Positions 12,416-20,085 of a DNA stretch of 49,245 bases are shown here, in pieces (position 1 is the stretch's first letter; every line of letters starts with the position of its first letter). The notes below the pieces were generated by a model. It saw nothing but the letters and a program-made list of their open reading frames with translations. It did no database searches and was not told where the DNA came from. A program made the position numbers and the translations under genes. The stretch is from a virus, in IMG/VR virus record IMGVR_UViG_3300044638_004599, positions 1-49,245 of that record, one strand, 5' to 3'.

Positions 12416-12625
12416 TTAGTGAAGTGTGCGAAGGGGGTAAGCACTAGTGCGTGATGGGGTGATACGGTAAACGGTAGTGGAGCCGTTCGTATTGGCTACC
12501 ACAACCTCGTCCCCGTATACAACAGCGGAGAGCGCATTGCGGCACAGCGTGGCAGTGGGGGTATTGCACCCACTCTTCCACAGTAGAACAGATCCACATT
12601 TAATAGTTGTGTAGTTCGTGTGCAT
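12416..12625 (-). CDS. hypothetical beta-rich protein
   Basis: 69 residues, start at MHTNYTTIKCGSVLLW (12625), chosen because the longer frame would run into tRNA-Arg. Beta-rich (VVYGDEVVVANTNGSTTVYRI). It begins 10 nt downstream of the tRNA 3' end. No family recognised. Confidence 0.6.
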   Translation of the reverse strand: MHTNYTTIKCGSVLLWKSGCNTPTATLCRNALSAVVYGDEVVVANTNGSTTVYRITPSRTSAYPLRTLH

Positions 12626-12634
12626 GGTGTTTAG

Positions 12635-12708
12635 CGTTCCTGAGTGGATTCGAACCACTGACTTGCCCCTTAGAAGGGGGCTACTCTATCCTGCTGAGTT
12701 ACAGGAAC
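12635..12708 (-). tRNA. tRNA-Arg (anticodon UCU)
   Basis: Complete cloverleaf on the minus strand: acceptor GTTCCTG/CAGGAAC, D arm with AGCAGG, anticodon stem GCCCC/GGGGC with loop CTTCTAA (anticodon TCT), T arm AGTGG-TTCGAAT-CCACT, discriminator G. It reads AGA codons. CCA is not encoded. It is embedded between small genes of the operon and probably cut out of the mRNA. Confidence 0.93.
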
Positions 12709-12714
12709 AATTAT

Positions 12715-12966
12715 TTAATCGCGCCAGTCATCAATGCCTGTGTTGGGGTTTCTCCATTCATCACCCCCTATGCCGTAGTCACGCTCTCCCGACAAGGTGT
12801 CGCGAGTGGTGTCGCGAGGTGCGGGTTCACGAATCTGTGACTCAGAGGTCTTTCCTAGAATCATGCGGCGTAGGCGTGAGATCTCGCGTTCTTGTTCTGC
12901 AATGATTCCCTTCAGCACAAGGGTCTGCGAGTGGTGAATGCGTTGGGTAATGGTTGAGAATGGCAT
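12715..12966 (-). CDS. hypothetical protein with helical N-terminus
   Basis: 83 residues. A helical, coiled-coil-like N-terminal half (LVLKGIIAEQEREISRLRR) and a disordered, Arg/Asp-rich C-terminal half. It ends 7 nt before tRNA-Arg. Function unknown. Confidence 0.65.
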   Translation of the reverse strand: MPFSTITQRIHHSQTLVLKGIIAEQEREISRLRRMILGKTSESQIREPAPRDTTRDTLSGERDYGIGGDEWRNPNTGIDDWRD

Positions 12967-12983
12967 AAGAGTGAATCCTTTTA

Positions 12984-13364
12984 TTAGAGCGAGGCAACAA
13001 GTTGCGGAGCAGGAGCAGGAGGCGTAACAGGAGCAGGTGCGCTTGCACGACCCTTCTTGTTTGGTGATCCTGCCTTGCGACCACGATGGTTTGCGTTCAC
13101 AGTGAGCGTAGTAATGTCAGCAGCAATTTCAGGAATGAAATAATTGCCTCGTCCTGCGCGGCGTTCACGCTTTGCAGCAATCCACGCGGGAACAGCAATG
13201 TACACAGACTTCTTCAGGAGTTCCACAAGATCCTTGCGGTTCACAGTGCAGGTGTCGTACACGGTAAGAGTTAAACGATTTGCTTGCAGGAACTTAATGA
13301 ATTCAATCTGTCCTGGAGTGTACGAGGCGAGCAGGGGAAACGAGTTGGTGTTGAGATTAGTCAT
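12984..13364 (-). CDS. AT-hook-like protein sharing the N-terminal domain of the CobS-like ATPase
   Basis: 126 residues. Residues about 20-80 (VPAWIAAKRERRAGRGNYFI) match the N-terminal domain of the ATPase encoded two genes upstream (VPAWCMTADRKSGRGVYRI). Both then have an AT-hook-like segment (RGRKAGSPNKK here, RGRPAGSKN there). An Ala/Pro-rich tail follows. DNA binding is inferred from the hook. It may be an accessory subunit, or compete with the ATPase for a shared partner or site. Confidence 0.7.
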   Translation of the reverse strand: MTNLNTNSFPLLASYTPGQIEFIKFLQANRLTLTVYDTCTVNRKDLVELLKKSVYIAVPAWIAAKRERRAGRGNYFIPEIAADITTLTVNANHRGRKAGSPNKKGRASAPAPVTPPAPAPQLVASL

Positions 13365-13372
13365 GTGAGTCC

Positions 13373-13723
13373 TTATTTAGTGAGAGGAAGTGCGGCTACC
13401 CAATTTACGATTTGGAGTAGTTCAGTAACAGTGGCGTAACCTTTTACTTGTTCGCCGTTTTGGAAAGTAACGAATGTGCTGTCAGGTGCAATGATTGCCA
13501 CCTCTACGCGGTCTGCCCATTGGTCAGGGGCAAAGGTGCTTTGGAAGTTCTCTTCAGTGCCAGCCTCACGGCTGTACAGTGCGCGACCGTACACAATAGA
13601 GATTTGGTATCCGTTTGGAAACGCAACACCGCATCGGTGTACTTGATCAATTCCTGTAGTGAGCGGTAGGTCGTATAGTGCACGAAAGGCTCCTTCGGGG
13701 AAATGTTTTTGTGGTGTGGACAT
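13373..13723 (-). CDS. hypothetical protein between ATPase and AT-hook protein
   Basis: 116 residues starting MSTPQKHFPEGAFRALYDL. Beta-rich (GYQISIVYGRALYSREAG, VEVAIIAPDSTFVTFQNGE). Ribosome site AAAGGAAAT precedes ATG 13723. The operon position between the CobS-like ATPase and the AT-hook protein suggests a linked role, but no motif is recognised. Confidence 0.7.
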   Translation of the reverse strand: MSTPQKHFPEGAFRALYDLPLTTGIDQVHRCGVAFPNGYQISIVYGRALYSREAGTEENFQSTFAPDQWADRVEVAIIAPDSTFVTFQNGEQVKGYATVTELLQIVNWVAALPLTK

Positions 13724-13743
13724 ATGGGCGTATTTCCTTTAGT

Positions 13744-15087
13744 TTAGAAAGGGCACTTCGTGGAGTCCGCAGCAGGAGCATCAACAGGCTGCGGCATCTG
13801 TGCGTCCGCATCAATCTTTGTGTAGAACTGCGTGAACGAATCCTTCGTGGATTCATCGAACCGCGCAACGCAACGCTGAATGGCAGTCATCTTGCAGCCG
13901 AACACAGAGTACGCAAACACGATATCGCGCAAGCGGCGAGTCGTAATGATTTCACTCACGACCTGTTGCTTGAACGACTTGCGAATGATATCAGCCCACT
14001 GCACGAGATTCTCAACGAATGCATCGTCCTCAACACCAACAGAACCCGCAAACTTCGCGAGAATCTTCTTCTCGATCTTCGGGTCTGCATAGTCCTGCTC
14101 GTAGGTGAACGCGAAGCGATCCAAGAACGCTTCATTAAGAATGTTCGTTCCTGCGAATCGACCGTCATCGCTGCCCTTGCCCTTTGTATTGGCAGTGGCA
14201 ACAATCGTGAATCCCTTTGCAGGACGCACATACTTGCCGATCTTCGGAATAAACTTGCCCTTGCCTTCAAGCACAGACTGCAAGCACATGATGAGGTGAC
14301 CACCAAGATCCACTTCATCCAACAGAAGAACAGCACCGCGTTCCATTGCAACAAGCACGGGACCAGGCACGAACTTTGTTTCGCCAGCAATAAGACGGAA
14401 ACCACCAAGCAGTTCGTCTTCGTCCGTTGCAGCGGTAAAGTTCACGCGAACGCATTCACGATCAAGATCAGCGCAGATCTGCTCCACCATAGTGGTCTTG
14501 CCGTTACCGCTCATACCTGTGATGAACACAGGGCAGAACGACTTCGACTTAATCACCTTCTTGATTTCGTTGTGGTAACCCCACGCAATGTAGTTGGGAT
14601 CAGCAGCAGGGGTAAAGGTTTCGCTTTCACCGTGCGACATTGCACGAGCGAGTTCAGCAGTGGAAATGCCAGTGGTCATTGCCACGGCAGTGCATGACTG
14701 CACAACAGGAGCGAGGGTAGGGGTCTTTGCGGTAATCTCCTTGAGAGTGGACTTAATGGATTTAACAGACTTAACAGTCTTGGCAGTCTTGCCAAGGTTC
14801 TTTGAACCTGCTGGTCGACCGCGCTTCACTTCGGTAATGGTGAATTGCGAATCGGTTGCAAACAGTTCAGCGATACGGTAAACACCGCGACCACTCTTGC
14901 GGTCTGCGGTCATGCACCATGCAGGAACAGCAGAGTAACCCGCAGACTTCGCAGCAAGAGTAAACGCAGCGAATGGAATCAAGCCGCCTGTCTTGGCATC
15001 AGTGATTCCGTGTTGCGCGAGGTATGGACGCACGGCAACGATAAAGGCGTGTTGGGTAGACGAAACGATAAAAGAGGAGTTCTTCAC
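13744..15087 (-). CDS. cobS: CobS/MoxR-like AAA+ ATPase with N-terminal AT-hook domain
   Basis: 447 residues from a GTG start. Residues 1-88 form a domain shared with the 12984-13364 protein, then an AT-hook-like RGRPAGSKN (89-97) and a Lys/Thr linker. The AAA+ core has Walker A GMSGNGKTT (191-199), Walker B LLLDEVD (254-260), sensor 1 ATAN (297-300) and a likely Arg finger FLDR (321-324). CobS-type ATPases partner with CobT-type VWA proteins; in bacteria the pair inserts cobalt into corrin. cobS-annotated genes are common in T4-like cyanophages. Here the AT-hook and the HExxH-bearing VWA partner suggest a phage-specific remodelling machine rather than simple chelation. Start: 7 nt after TATAAT, no ribosome site, so probably leaderless. 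Confidence 0.85.
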   Translation of the reverse strand: MKNSSFIVSSTQHAFIVAVRPYLAQHGITDAKTGGLIPFAAFTLAAKSAGYSAVPAWCMTADRKSGRGVYRIAELFATDSQFTITEVKRGRPAGSKNLGKTAKTVKSVKSIKSTLKEITAKTPTLAPVVQSCTAVAMTTGISTAELARAMSHGESETFTPAADPNYIAWGYHNEIKKVIKSKSFCPVFITGMSGNGKTTMVEQICADLDRECVRVNFTAATDEDELLGGFRLIAGETKFVPGPVLVAMERGAVLLLDEVDLGGHLIMCLQSVLEGKGKFIPKIGKYVRPAKGFTIVATANTKGKGSDDGRFAGTNILNEAFLDRFAFTYEQDYADPKIEKKILAKFAGSVGVEDDAFVENLVQWADIIRKSFKQQVVSEIITTRRLRDIVFAYSVFGCKMTAIQRCVARFDESTKDSFTQFYTKIDADAQMPQPVDAPAADSTKCPF

Positions 15088-15094
15088 GAGATTT

Positions 15095-15125
15095 ATTATA
15101 TCACAATCTGCCTGTGATCACAGGC
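15095..15125 (-). promoter_or_regulatory. promoter plus 16-bp palindrome before the CobS-like gene
   Basis: TATAAT on the minus strand at 15095-15100, 7 nt before the GTG start. The -35 position (weak, CTGTGA) lies inside the perfect palindrome GCCTGTGATCACAGGC (15110-15125). A bound protein would block or activate initiation, so this is a candidate operator. On the plus strand the palindrome is followed by TTTTT and could instead be a terminator. Confidence 0.6.
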
Positions 15126-15154
15126 TTTTTCACAATTAGTGTCCAATAATACTG
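15126..15154 (-). promoter_or_regulatory. shared upstream element, copy 1
   Basis: Plus-strand TTTTTCACA (15126-15134) and TGTCCAATAATACTG (15140-15154). The same two blocks occur at 17624-17654 upstream of the CobT-like gene. This suggests both genes of the pair are controlled by the same factor. Confidence 0.6.
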
Positions 15155-15194
15155 TACTTAACCCCTTGTGGGGTGAGGGTTTACATTTATTCTA

Positions 15195-17564
15195 TTAAAC
15201 AGCCAAATATTCGCCAACAATATTCGCAACAGTGCGGAGCGATCCCTGTGCAATCTGCGAATCAATGAATGCATTCGTCAGGGCGCGGTTCGTTGTTGCC
15301 TTGTCCATCTTCTCGTCTGCCTTGTCCATCAGGTTACGAGCAGTGGTGCTTACTTCGCCGTTCGACTCGCGCATGAAACGCGAAGCGTCAATCACTACAG
15401 CACTATCCCAACCTGCCACTGCACCACGAATGAAACCATCACGCTTCCAATCGCTCTTCGGTGCAGCAGTCATGTTGAACCGCTCCGCTGTAATGGTGCG
15501 CGAAGACCCGTCATTCAATCCAATCCAATGCACCTTGGAACCCGTGCGGCGGCGAATCATGTCCACTGCAATCATTGAGTGGGTATGACCCTTCGGTGAA
15601 ATCGCAACCGATCCAAACTGGTGGAGTTCATCAGTCTGAGTGGAGTAGCCGTACTTGTTCTGTGCACCACGCTTGTACATGGTGTTCAGGTCATACGATG
15701 CACCCGTCTGTGGATCCATCAGTACAACAATCCGATTGTGCGAAGCGCATGACGAACCTGTTTCGCGATCCCACTTGGAGCCGTTGAAACGAATCTGATC
15801 CGTTGGCTCACCATCAGTGAGAACAATCGTATGGGCAATCTGCACACCTGTACGCTTAATGAATGCAGAAACCAAATCTGCGCCAGCAATAAGTGCCGAG
15901 GTGGTTGGCGTACCGTTCAGTGCAAAGCGGTGATCAACCGAACCCATTCTGCGCCAATTCCACAGGCACGACTTCATGGCTTCGTAGTCTGCACCGCTCA
16001 TGCGGCTTGACAGGAGATTGAGCATAGTGATGCGCGTAACATTTGTAGTACGCTTATCCGCTGCTGCTGCCTCGTCACGATCCTTTGCATTGCGCTCGTC
16101 CTGAGCCGCCTGTGAATAGTGCTCCTTGAGATTCGAGAACAAGCCATCAGTGAACGCGTACACTTCGAACGGCACACCCGTCTTGCGGCAGAAGTCTGCA
16201 AGAATAAACAACTGCCCCATAGTGGACTGCATGATGCCGCTCATTGAACCCGACCAATCAAGCATGATCACGATGCCGTGATTCTTGCCGTCTGCAATGC
16301 GGGTGGTACGGCGGAAAATGTCTTCATTCCACTTGTACTGATTCATACGGAGAGTATCCAATGAACCCGTCTTTGCAGTTGAAGTTCTGCGCCACTGATC
16401 CGCTGCCTTGCGGCGATTAAAAGCATTTGCCATTGCCACAGCGGCAGTGGTGTAGTCCGAGATACGAACAGGCTTGCCCATGACTTGAGCCATTTCGCAC
16501 TCGCGCATGATCTGAATGATTGCCTTGTAGTCCACAGTGGTGGAGTTTGCCGCTGGCACTTCAACGCGAACCACTTCGCCAATCTCATGTGCGTCACCCT
16601 TAGCCATATCACTCAAAGCCTTTTCCATAGACTCGTTCGTGGTTGGCATTTCGGCTTCGGGCTTTGGTGCAGGAGTCTTGTCGGACTTCGGCGTACCCTT
16701 GCCAGCACCGCTCTCGCCACCTTCGCCGTCTGTGCTACTGTCATCGGCTTCATCGGTGGCTTCACCGTCTTCGCCATCAGAGTCTGAGTCATCACCCACA
16801 GTAGACTCTTCCGCATCGGCGTTCTCGCCTTCGGCTTCAGTCTCGCCCTGTGCTGTAGTAGTGGTTTCACTATCAGCGTCACCGTCTTCGCCGTCTTCGG
16901 TGCTGTCCTGTGGCTGCGGCTGCTCGTTCTGCTCTTGCTCTTCCTTCTGCTCCTGCTCCTGTTGTGAAAGCAGAATCATGTCCTGAGCCACAGCAACAAC
17001 CTCTTCCCAAGTAGTGAGTGCTTCAACACGAGCAACAAGCGGGGCTTCGGCAGCGGTAAAGCGCACAGCGGTGCCAAGGTACACGCCCAATTTAAAATTG
17101 AGGTTCACGCGGTCAGCAAAGCACAGTGAATTAGGATTTGAAACATTACCAAAGAAGCCGCGATCATTCAGCGTCTTGTAGCCTGAAAGAAAGTCTGAAC
17201 GCAAGCCACGGAACTTCTGCTGCATGAGCCGCTCAATACGAGCGTCTTCAACAATATTCAAATACGACTGTGCAGTCTTGCGAGGGCAACCCGTAGCAGC
17301 AGTAATGGAATCAATGCCATCACGCCATCCCTGTGCAGGAGTCCAAAGTGCATGAGCCACTTCGTGACCAACCAACATATCGTACAACTGCACCGATGCA
17401 CCTGACCACATAGGCAGACGCAATTGGCGCGACTTCAAATCGAATGACGCGGTTTCAACGCGCTCATGTGAAACAGTAATATTTTCAGCGGCAAGCAGTC
17501 GCGCAAGCGTAGACTTGGCGGCATTAGGTGCGGACGAGGTAGAGACGAGCGAAGTATTCGACAT
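15195..17564 (-). CDS. cobT: CobT-like protein: HExxH domain plus VWA domain
   Basis: 789 residues from ATG 17564. N-terminal domain with GHEVAHALW (zinc-metallopeptidase-type HExxH, about 66-74) and NIVEDARIERL (about 103-113). A long, highly acidic low-complexity linker (about 200-300) follows. The C-terminal VWA domain has the MIDAS motif LDWSGSMSG (D at about 436) and TDGEPTD. CobT-type VWA proteins bind the AAA+ CobS ring and present the substrate. The HExxH suggests peptidase ancestry or metal binding. An in-frame ATG at 17579 is less likely because it lies upstream of the -10 box TACAAT, which is 6 nt before the chosen start. Confidence 0.82.
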   Translation of the reverse strand: MSNTSLVSTSSAPNAAKSTLARLLAAENITVSHERVETASFDLKSRQLRLPMWSGASVQLYDMLVGHEVAHALWTPAQGWRDGIDSITAATGCPRKTAQSYLNIVEDARIERLMQQKFRGLRSDFLSGYKTLNDRGFFGNVSNPNSLCFADRVNLNFKLGVYLGTAVRFTAAEAPLVARVEALTTWEEVVAVAQDMILLSQQEQEQKEEQEQNEQPQPQDSTEDGEDGDADSETTTTAQGETEAEGENADAEESTVGDDSDSDGEDGEATDEADDSSTDGEGGESGAGKGTPKSDKTPAPKPEAEMPTTNESMEKALSDMAKGDAHEIGEVVRVEVPAANSTTVDYKAIIQIMRECEMAQVMGKPVRISDYTTAAVAMANAFNRRKAADQWRRTSTAKTGSLDTLRMNQYKWNEDIFRRTTRIADGKNHGIVIMLDWSGSMSGIMQSTMGQLFILADFCRKTGVPFEVYAFTDGLFSNLKEHYSQAAQDERNAKDRDEAAAADKRTTNVTRITMLNLLSSRMSGADYEAMKSCLWNWRRMGSVDHRFALNGTPTTSALIAGADLVSAFIKRTGVQIAHTIVLTDGEPTDQIRFNGSKWDRETGSSCASHNRIVVLMDPQTGASYDLNTMYKRGAQNKYGYSTQTDELHQFGSVAISPKGHTHSMIAVDMIRRRTGSKVHWIGLNDGSSRTITAERFNMTAAPKSDWKRDGFIRGAVAGWDSAVVIDASRFMRESNGEVSTTARNLMDKADEKMDKATTNRALTNAFIDSQIAQGSLRTVANIVGEYLAV

Positions 17565-17570
17565 ACCCAA

Positions 17571-17599
17571 ATTGTACATGAAATATAGGGGTTTTACAA
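17571..17599 (-). promoter_or_regulatory. promoter for the leaderless CobT-like gene
   Basis: Minus strand TTGTAA (17594-17599), 17-nt spacer, TACAAT (17571-17576), then 6 nt to ATG 17564. Confidence 0.6.
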
Positions 17600-17623
17600 C
17601 CCGTTTGGAGTGAAAAAATAGGG

Positions 17624-17654
17624 TTTTTCACAGGGCGAATGTCCAATAATACTG
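17624..17654 (-). promoter_or_regulatory. shared upstream element, copy 2
   Basis: Plus-strand TTTTTCACA (17624-17632) and TGTCCAATAATACTG (17640-17654), identical blocks to those at 15126-15154. They sit in the 288-nt divergent gap between the CobT-like gene and the plus-strand block, so they could also serve the plus-strand genes. Apart from this and the 17571-17599 promoter, nothing else is clear in the gap. Confidence 0.6.
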
Positions 17655-17852
17655 AATATTTCATTATCAGACCCTGTTATTTGCCACTTACCCCCTACAT
17701 TGTGCAATTTTTCACAGGTGAGAGCGCAGGGAGAACGCGATTCCTACCAAAACCCGTGGAAATCCACGGCATTAGAGTACACGAATACATTAATTGGATT
17801 TAAATCGCATGATTCCAATATACTCGACAACATAGAGAGGAGGATTCGCCTT

Positions 17853-18272
17853 ATGTCCTACATGAAGAACCCACGGGTACAGCAATTCCTGAAATTAGTT
17901 CGTCGTGAATGCAAAAAATGTAATGTGCGAGTGGTGCTGTCCACTGGTTTCCGCGTTAACTGCGGGGGATCCCGTGTTCAAGGGTACTTTCAGTCTCCTG
18001 ATCACAAGGCAGGGGAGCGCGGAACCCTTATAGTGGGCACTGGCTCACGCTCCACACGCCAATGGCTCTTTACTTTAGTGCACGAGTACGCCCATTTCAT
18101 CCAATGGCGTGATGAAGACCCTGTGTTCAACGAGAAAGACTACTTTAAACTAGAGGAAGCCACTGAGAAACAGGCTATTGCCCTGTGTCGCCAGTATAAA
18201 CTCCCAATTAAACAGTGCTTCCTCCTGAAAGAACACCGCAAATACATGAAACGCTTGGCTAAAGAGGGATAA
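17853..18272 (+). CDS. putative zinc metallopeptidase-like protein (HExxH)
   Basis: 139 residues, start MSYMKNPRVQQFLKLV at 17853 with a strong AGGAGG site about 10 nt upstream; the longer frame to 17700 lacks support. It contains FTLVHEYAHFIQW, the HExxH zinc motif, and a downstream Glu-rich helix (FKLEEATEKQA) that may supply the third ligand. Small phage proteins of this kind resemble SprT-like or ImmA/IrrE-like peptidase folds. Substrate unknown. First gene of the plus-strand block. Confidence 0.7.
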   Translation: MSYMKNPRVQQFLKLVRRECKKCNVRVVLSTGFRVNCGGSRVQGYFQSPDHKAGERGTLIVGTGSRSTRQWLFTLVHEYAHFIQWRDEDPVFNEKDYFKLEEATEKQAIALCRQYKLPIKQCFLLKEHRKYMKRLAKEG

Positions 18273-18294
18273 ATACAGTAGGAGAATCTATATC

Positions 18295-18582
18295 ATGCCC
18301 ACATACGAATACACCTGTACTAAATGCACCCACTCATGGGACGAGTTTCACTCTGTTGCAGACCGTGATCTGCCACTAGAGGGCAAGTGTGCAAAGTGTA
18401 AGAAAAAATCTATTGCTCGTGCGTTCAATACTCCACCCGTGACAGGAGTTGATGCCACTGTGGGACCAGGGGCGCAGTTCCGCGAGTTAACTAAAAAAAT
18501 TGGTGCGGGTGTACCTCAGAGGTACAGAGAGAATCTAGATCGTGCTGCGTCATTGCGCGGACGAAAGTATGGGGCGCAGTAG
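18295..18582 (+). CDS. FmdB-like zinc-ribbon protein
   Basis: 95 residues starting MPTYEYTCTKCTHSWDEFHS. Cysteines C8-x2-C11 and C32-x2-C35 form the zinc ribbon, followed by the typical ARAFNTPP segment. FmdB-family ribbons are small putative regulatory or nucleic-acid-binding proteins found in bacteria and many phages. AGGAGAA precedes the ATG. A TAAATA late-type box lies at 18269-18275. Confidence 0.82.
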   Translation: MPTYEYTCTKCTHSWDEFHSVADRDLPLEGKCAKCKKKSIARAFNTPPVTGVDATVGPGAQFRELTKKIGAGVPQRYRENLDRAASLRGRKYGAQ

Positions 18583-18723
18583 TTCAGTGAAAAAATAGTT
18601 TGCGCGTACACTCCCACATCACCCCACACCGCCCCACGCGATACAGGGGCTTCCCCCATTATTTCAACCCTTTCGAAAGGCACCGTATTGTGGGGGAAAC
18701 ACGGGGCATACTTTTAAATAATC

Positions 18724-18951
18724 ATGGCAGATCCTCTTCCACAACCTCCTAATGCGGTTTCTCCTCAAACGCCTCCTGTACGGGGATTAGGTGATGCGCT
18801 TCATACTCTTACCTCTGCTATGGGGATCAGCGGCTGTACAGGATGCGAGCGGCGGCGTGAATTCTTTAATCGTATGCTGCGGTGGAGTGGGGAATCAGAT
18901 CCTGTACGCGCCTACATAATTTCACAGGAGAACCGTACAAATGAAACCTAA
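18724..18951 (+). CDS. hypothetical protein with CxxC-RRR motif
   Basis: 75 residues. Pro-rich N-terminus, then GLGDALHTLTSAMGISGCTGCERRREFFNRML-type sequence: a single CTGC pair followed by Arg residues and a helix. This arrangement recurs in small phage proteins of unknown function and could bind zinc as a dimer. It overlaps the next gene by 11 nt. A TTAAATA late-type box lies at 18714-18720; otherwise the 141-nt gap upstream shows nothing clear. Confidence 0.7.
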   Translation: MADPLPQPPNAVSPQTPPVRGLGDALHTLTSAMGISGCTGCERRREFFNRMLRWSGESDPVRAYIISQENRTNET

Positions 18952-19312
18952 TCCATTCACTACTGACCGCCTTCCCGACTTTACTCGCACTGTTCAAGAA
19001 GTCACAAAGGCAGAACTCAAGGCAGCAGAAGCCCAAGACTTAAAAGAATTACCTGGTGCCGCTGGTGAAGCCGCACACAAGAAGTTACACAAGACTATTG
19101 GTAAATTCGTAAAGGCGAAACCTGTACAGGAATCCCATACTCGCGCCCAACTAGAGAAGATGACCACCACCCGTCTGCGTGAATTGAAAACGAAGTACGA
19201 AGGGCTAGTGGTGAAGGGTGATCGGGATGCCGCTCGTGAACTCGCCGACATTCGTGGACTGCTCCGCTCCAAGGGTGCGGGAAGTGTACTAGACGAGGGA
19301 TCCGAGGGGTGA
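18941..19312 (+). CDS. hypothetical helical basic protein
   Basis: 123 residues starting MKPNPFTTDRLPDFTRT; helical and charged (HTRAQLEKMTTTRLRELKTK). It overlaps the neighbouring genes at both ends (GTG/TGA overlap with 19309). Possibly virion-associated because of its position; no family recognised. Confidence 0.68.
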   Translation: MKPNPFTTDRLPDFTRTVQEVTKAELKAAEAQDLKELPGAAGEAAHKKLHKTIGKFVKAKPVQESHTRAQLEKMTTTRLRELKTKYEGLVVKGDRDAARELADIRGLLRSKGAGSVLDEGSEG

Positions 19313-20046
19313 TTCCGTTCAGGCAGTACATCTCCGAGCGGCTAGAGATTCAGGACAATCCCAACGCGTACACGCCTCCCCGTGATACTGCTCCGCAGTC
19401 TCGTAAGGACTTGCTGTACTCCCGCCGCCAAACCCGCCTGTACGGTGGAGTCATGGCAAGGATGGCAGCACGAGATCTTGCCAGGCATCAGCGTGAACGG
19501 GGCGCACGAAAGCCTTCACGCGCTCCCTACCAGTGGGCTACAAGCACCAATGCAGGGTGGTGGCATCCCACGAAACCGTGGTTCACCTTTGGGGGTGAGG
19601 GGGAGTTCCATGTTACCCAAATAGTAAACCATCCAGAGCGGTTCGGCATCTCGCCAGCAGAATTGAAAAAGGCACTGGCAGCAGAAGGGGAGTGGCTAAC
19701 TTCCCGAAGGGTACTAGCGTTCTCACGGGACGGAATCGTAATAGACTGGACTCCCGAACTCGTTGGGCAGCGTATCAAGGAACTGTACATTGATCTTGCC
19801 TACCATGTGCAGCGGCTTGCGTACATGAAGGGGTGGCTGAAAGTGTACGCACGAAAGTTCTCTGCGAACTCACCCTCCCCAATCATTGAAGGCATATCCC
19901 GTGACTCCATCAAGAGCGCACTCCGAGAGGTGCGGGATGTGGTGGGATCCGAACCCGAAGCAGCAATTATTGAAATAGGTTTGGTGCCCCGCACAGAGAA
20001 GAACATCTTCCTAGAGAACGGGTACTCTCAGTACCTGAACTCGTAA
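19309..20046 (+). CDS. hypothetical protein with capsid-targeting-like N-terminus
   Basis: 245 residues from a GTG overlapping the previous stop. N-terminus MIPFRQYISERLEIQ carries the F-x-x-x-(L/I)-x-E pattern shared by many genes downstream. The middle contains HPTKPWFTFGGEGEFHVTQI and a GISPAELKKAL helix. Followed immediately by a terminator. It may be packaged in the head with the other tagged proteins; enzymatic role unknown. Confidence 0.68.
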   Translation: MIPFRQYISERLEIQDNPNAYTPPRDTAPQSRKDLLYSRRQTRLYGGVMARMAARDLARHQRERGARKPSRAPYQWATSTNAGWWHPTKPWFTFGGEGEFHVTQIVNHPERFGISPAELKKALAAEGEWLTSRRVLAFSRDGIVIDWTPELVGQRIKELYIDLAYHVQRLAYMKGWLKVYARKFSANSPSPIIEGISRDSIKSALREVRDVVGSEPEAAIIEIGLVPRTEKNIFLENGYSQYLNS

Positions 20047-20054
20047 ACGATTAG

Positions 20055-20078
20055 CCCCCGCAAGGGGGTTTTTCTTTT
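20055..20078 (+). terminator. rho-independent terminator
   Basis: CCCCC-GCAA-GGGGG followed by TTTTTCTTTT, 9 nt after the stop of the 19309-20046 gene. Confidence 0.9.
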
Positions 20079-20085
20079 GCTAAAT

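Noticed and set aside
13678-14697. 339-codon plus-strand open frame
   Set aside because: It is antisense to the CobS-like ATPase, rich in Arg/His/Leu/Asn, without a recognisable domain; the ATPase frame has clear Walker motifs.
15160-15180. CCCC-ACAA-GGGG hairpin as a terminator for the CobT-like gene
   Set aside because: Only four base pairs and no U-run; too weak to call.
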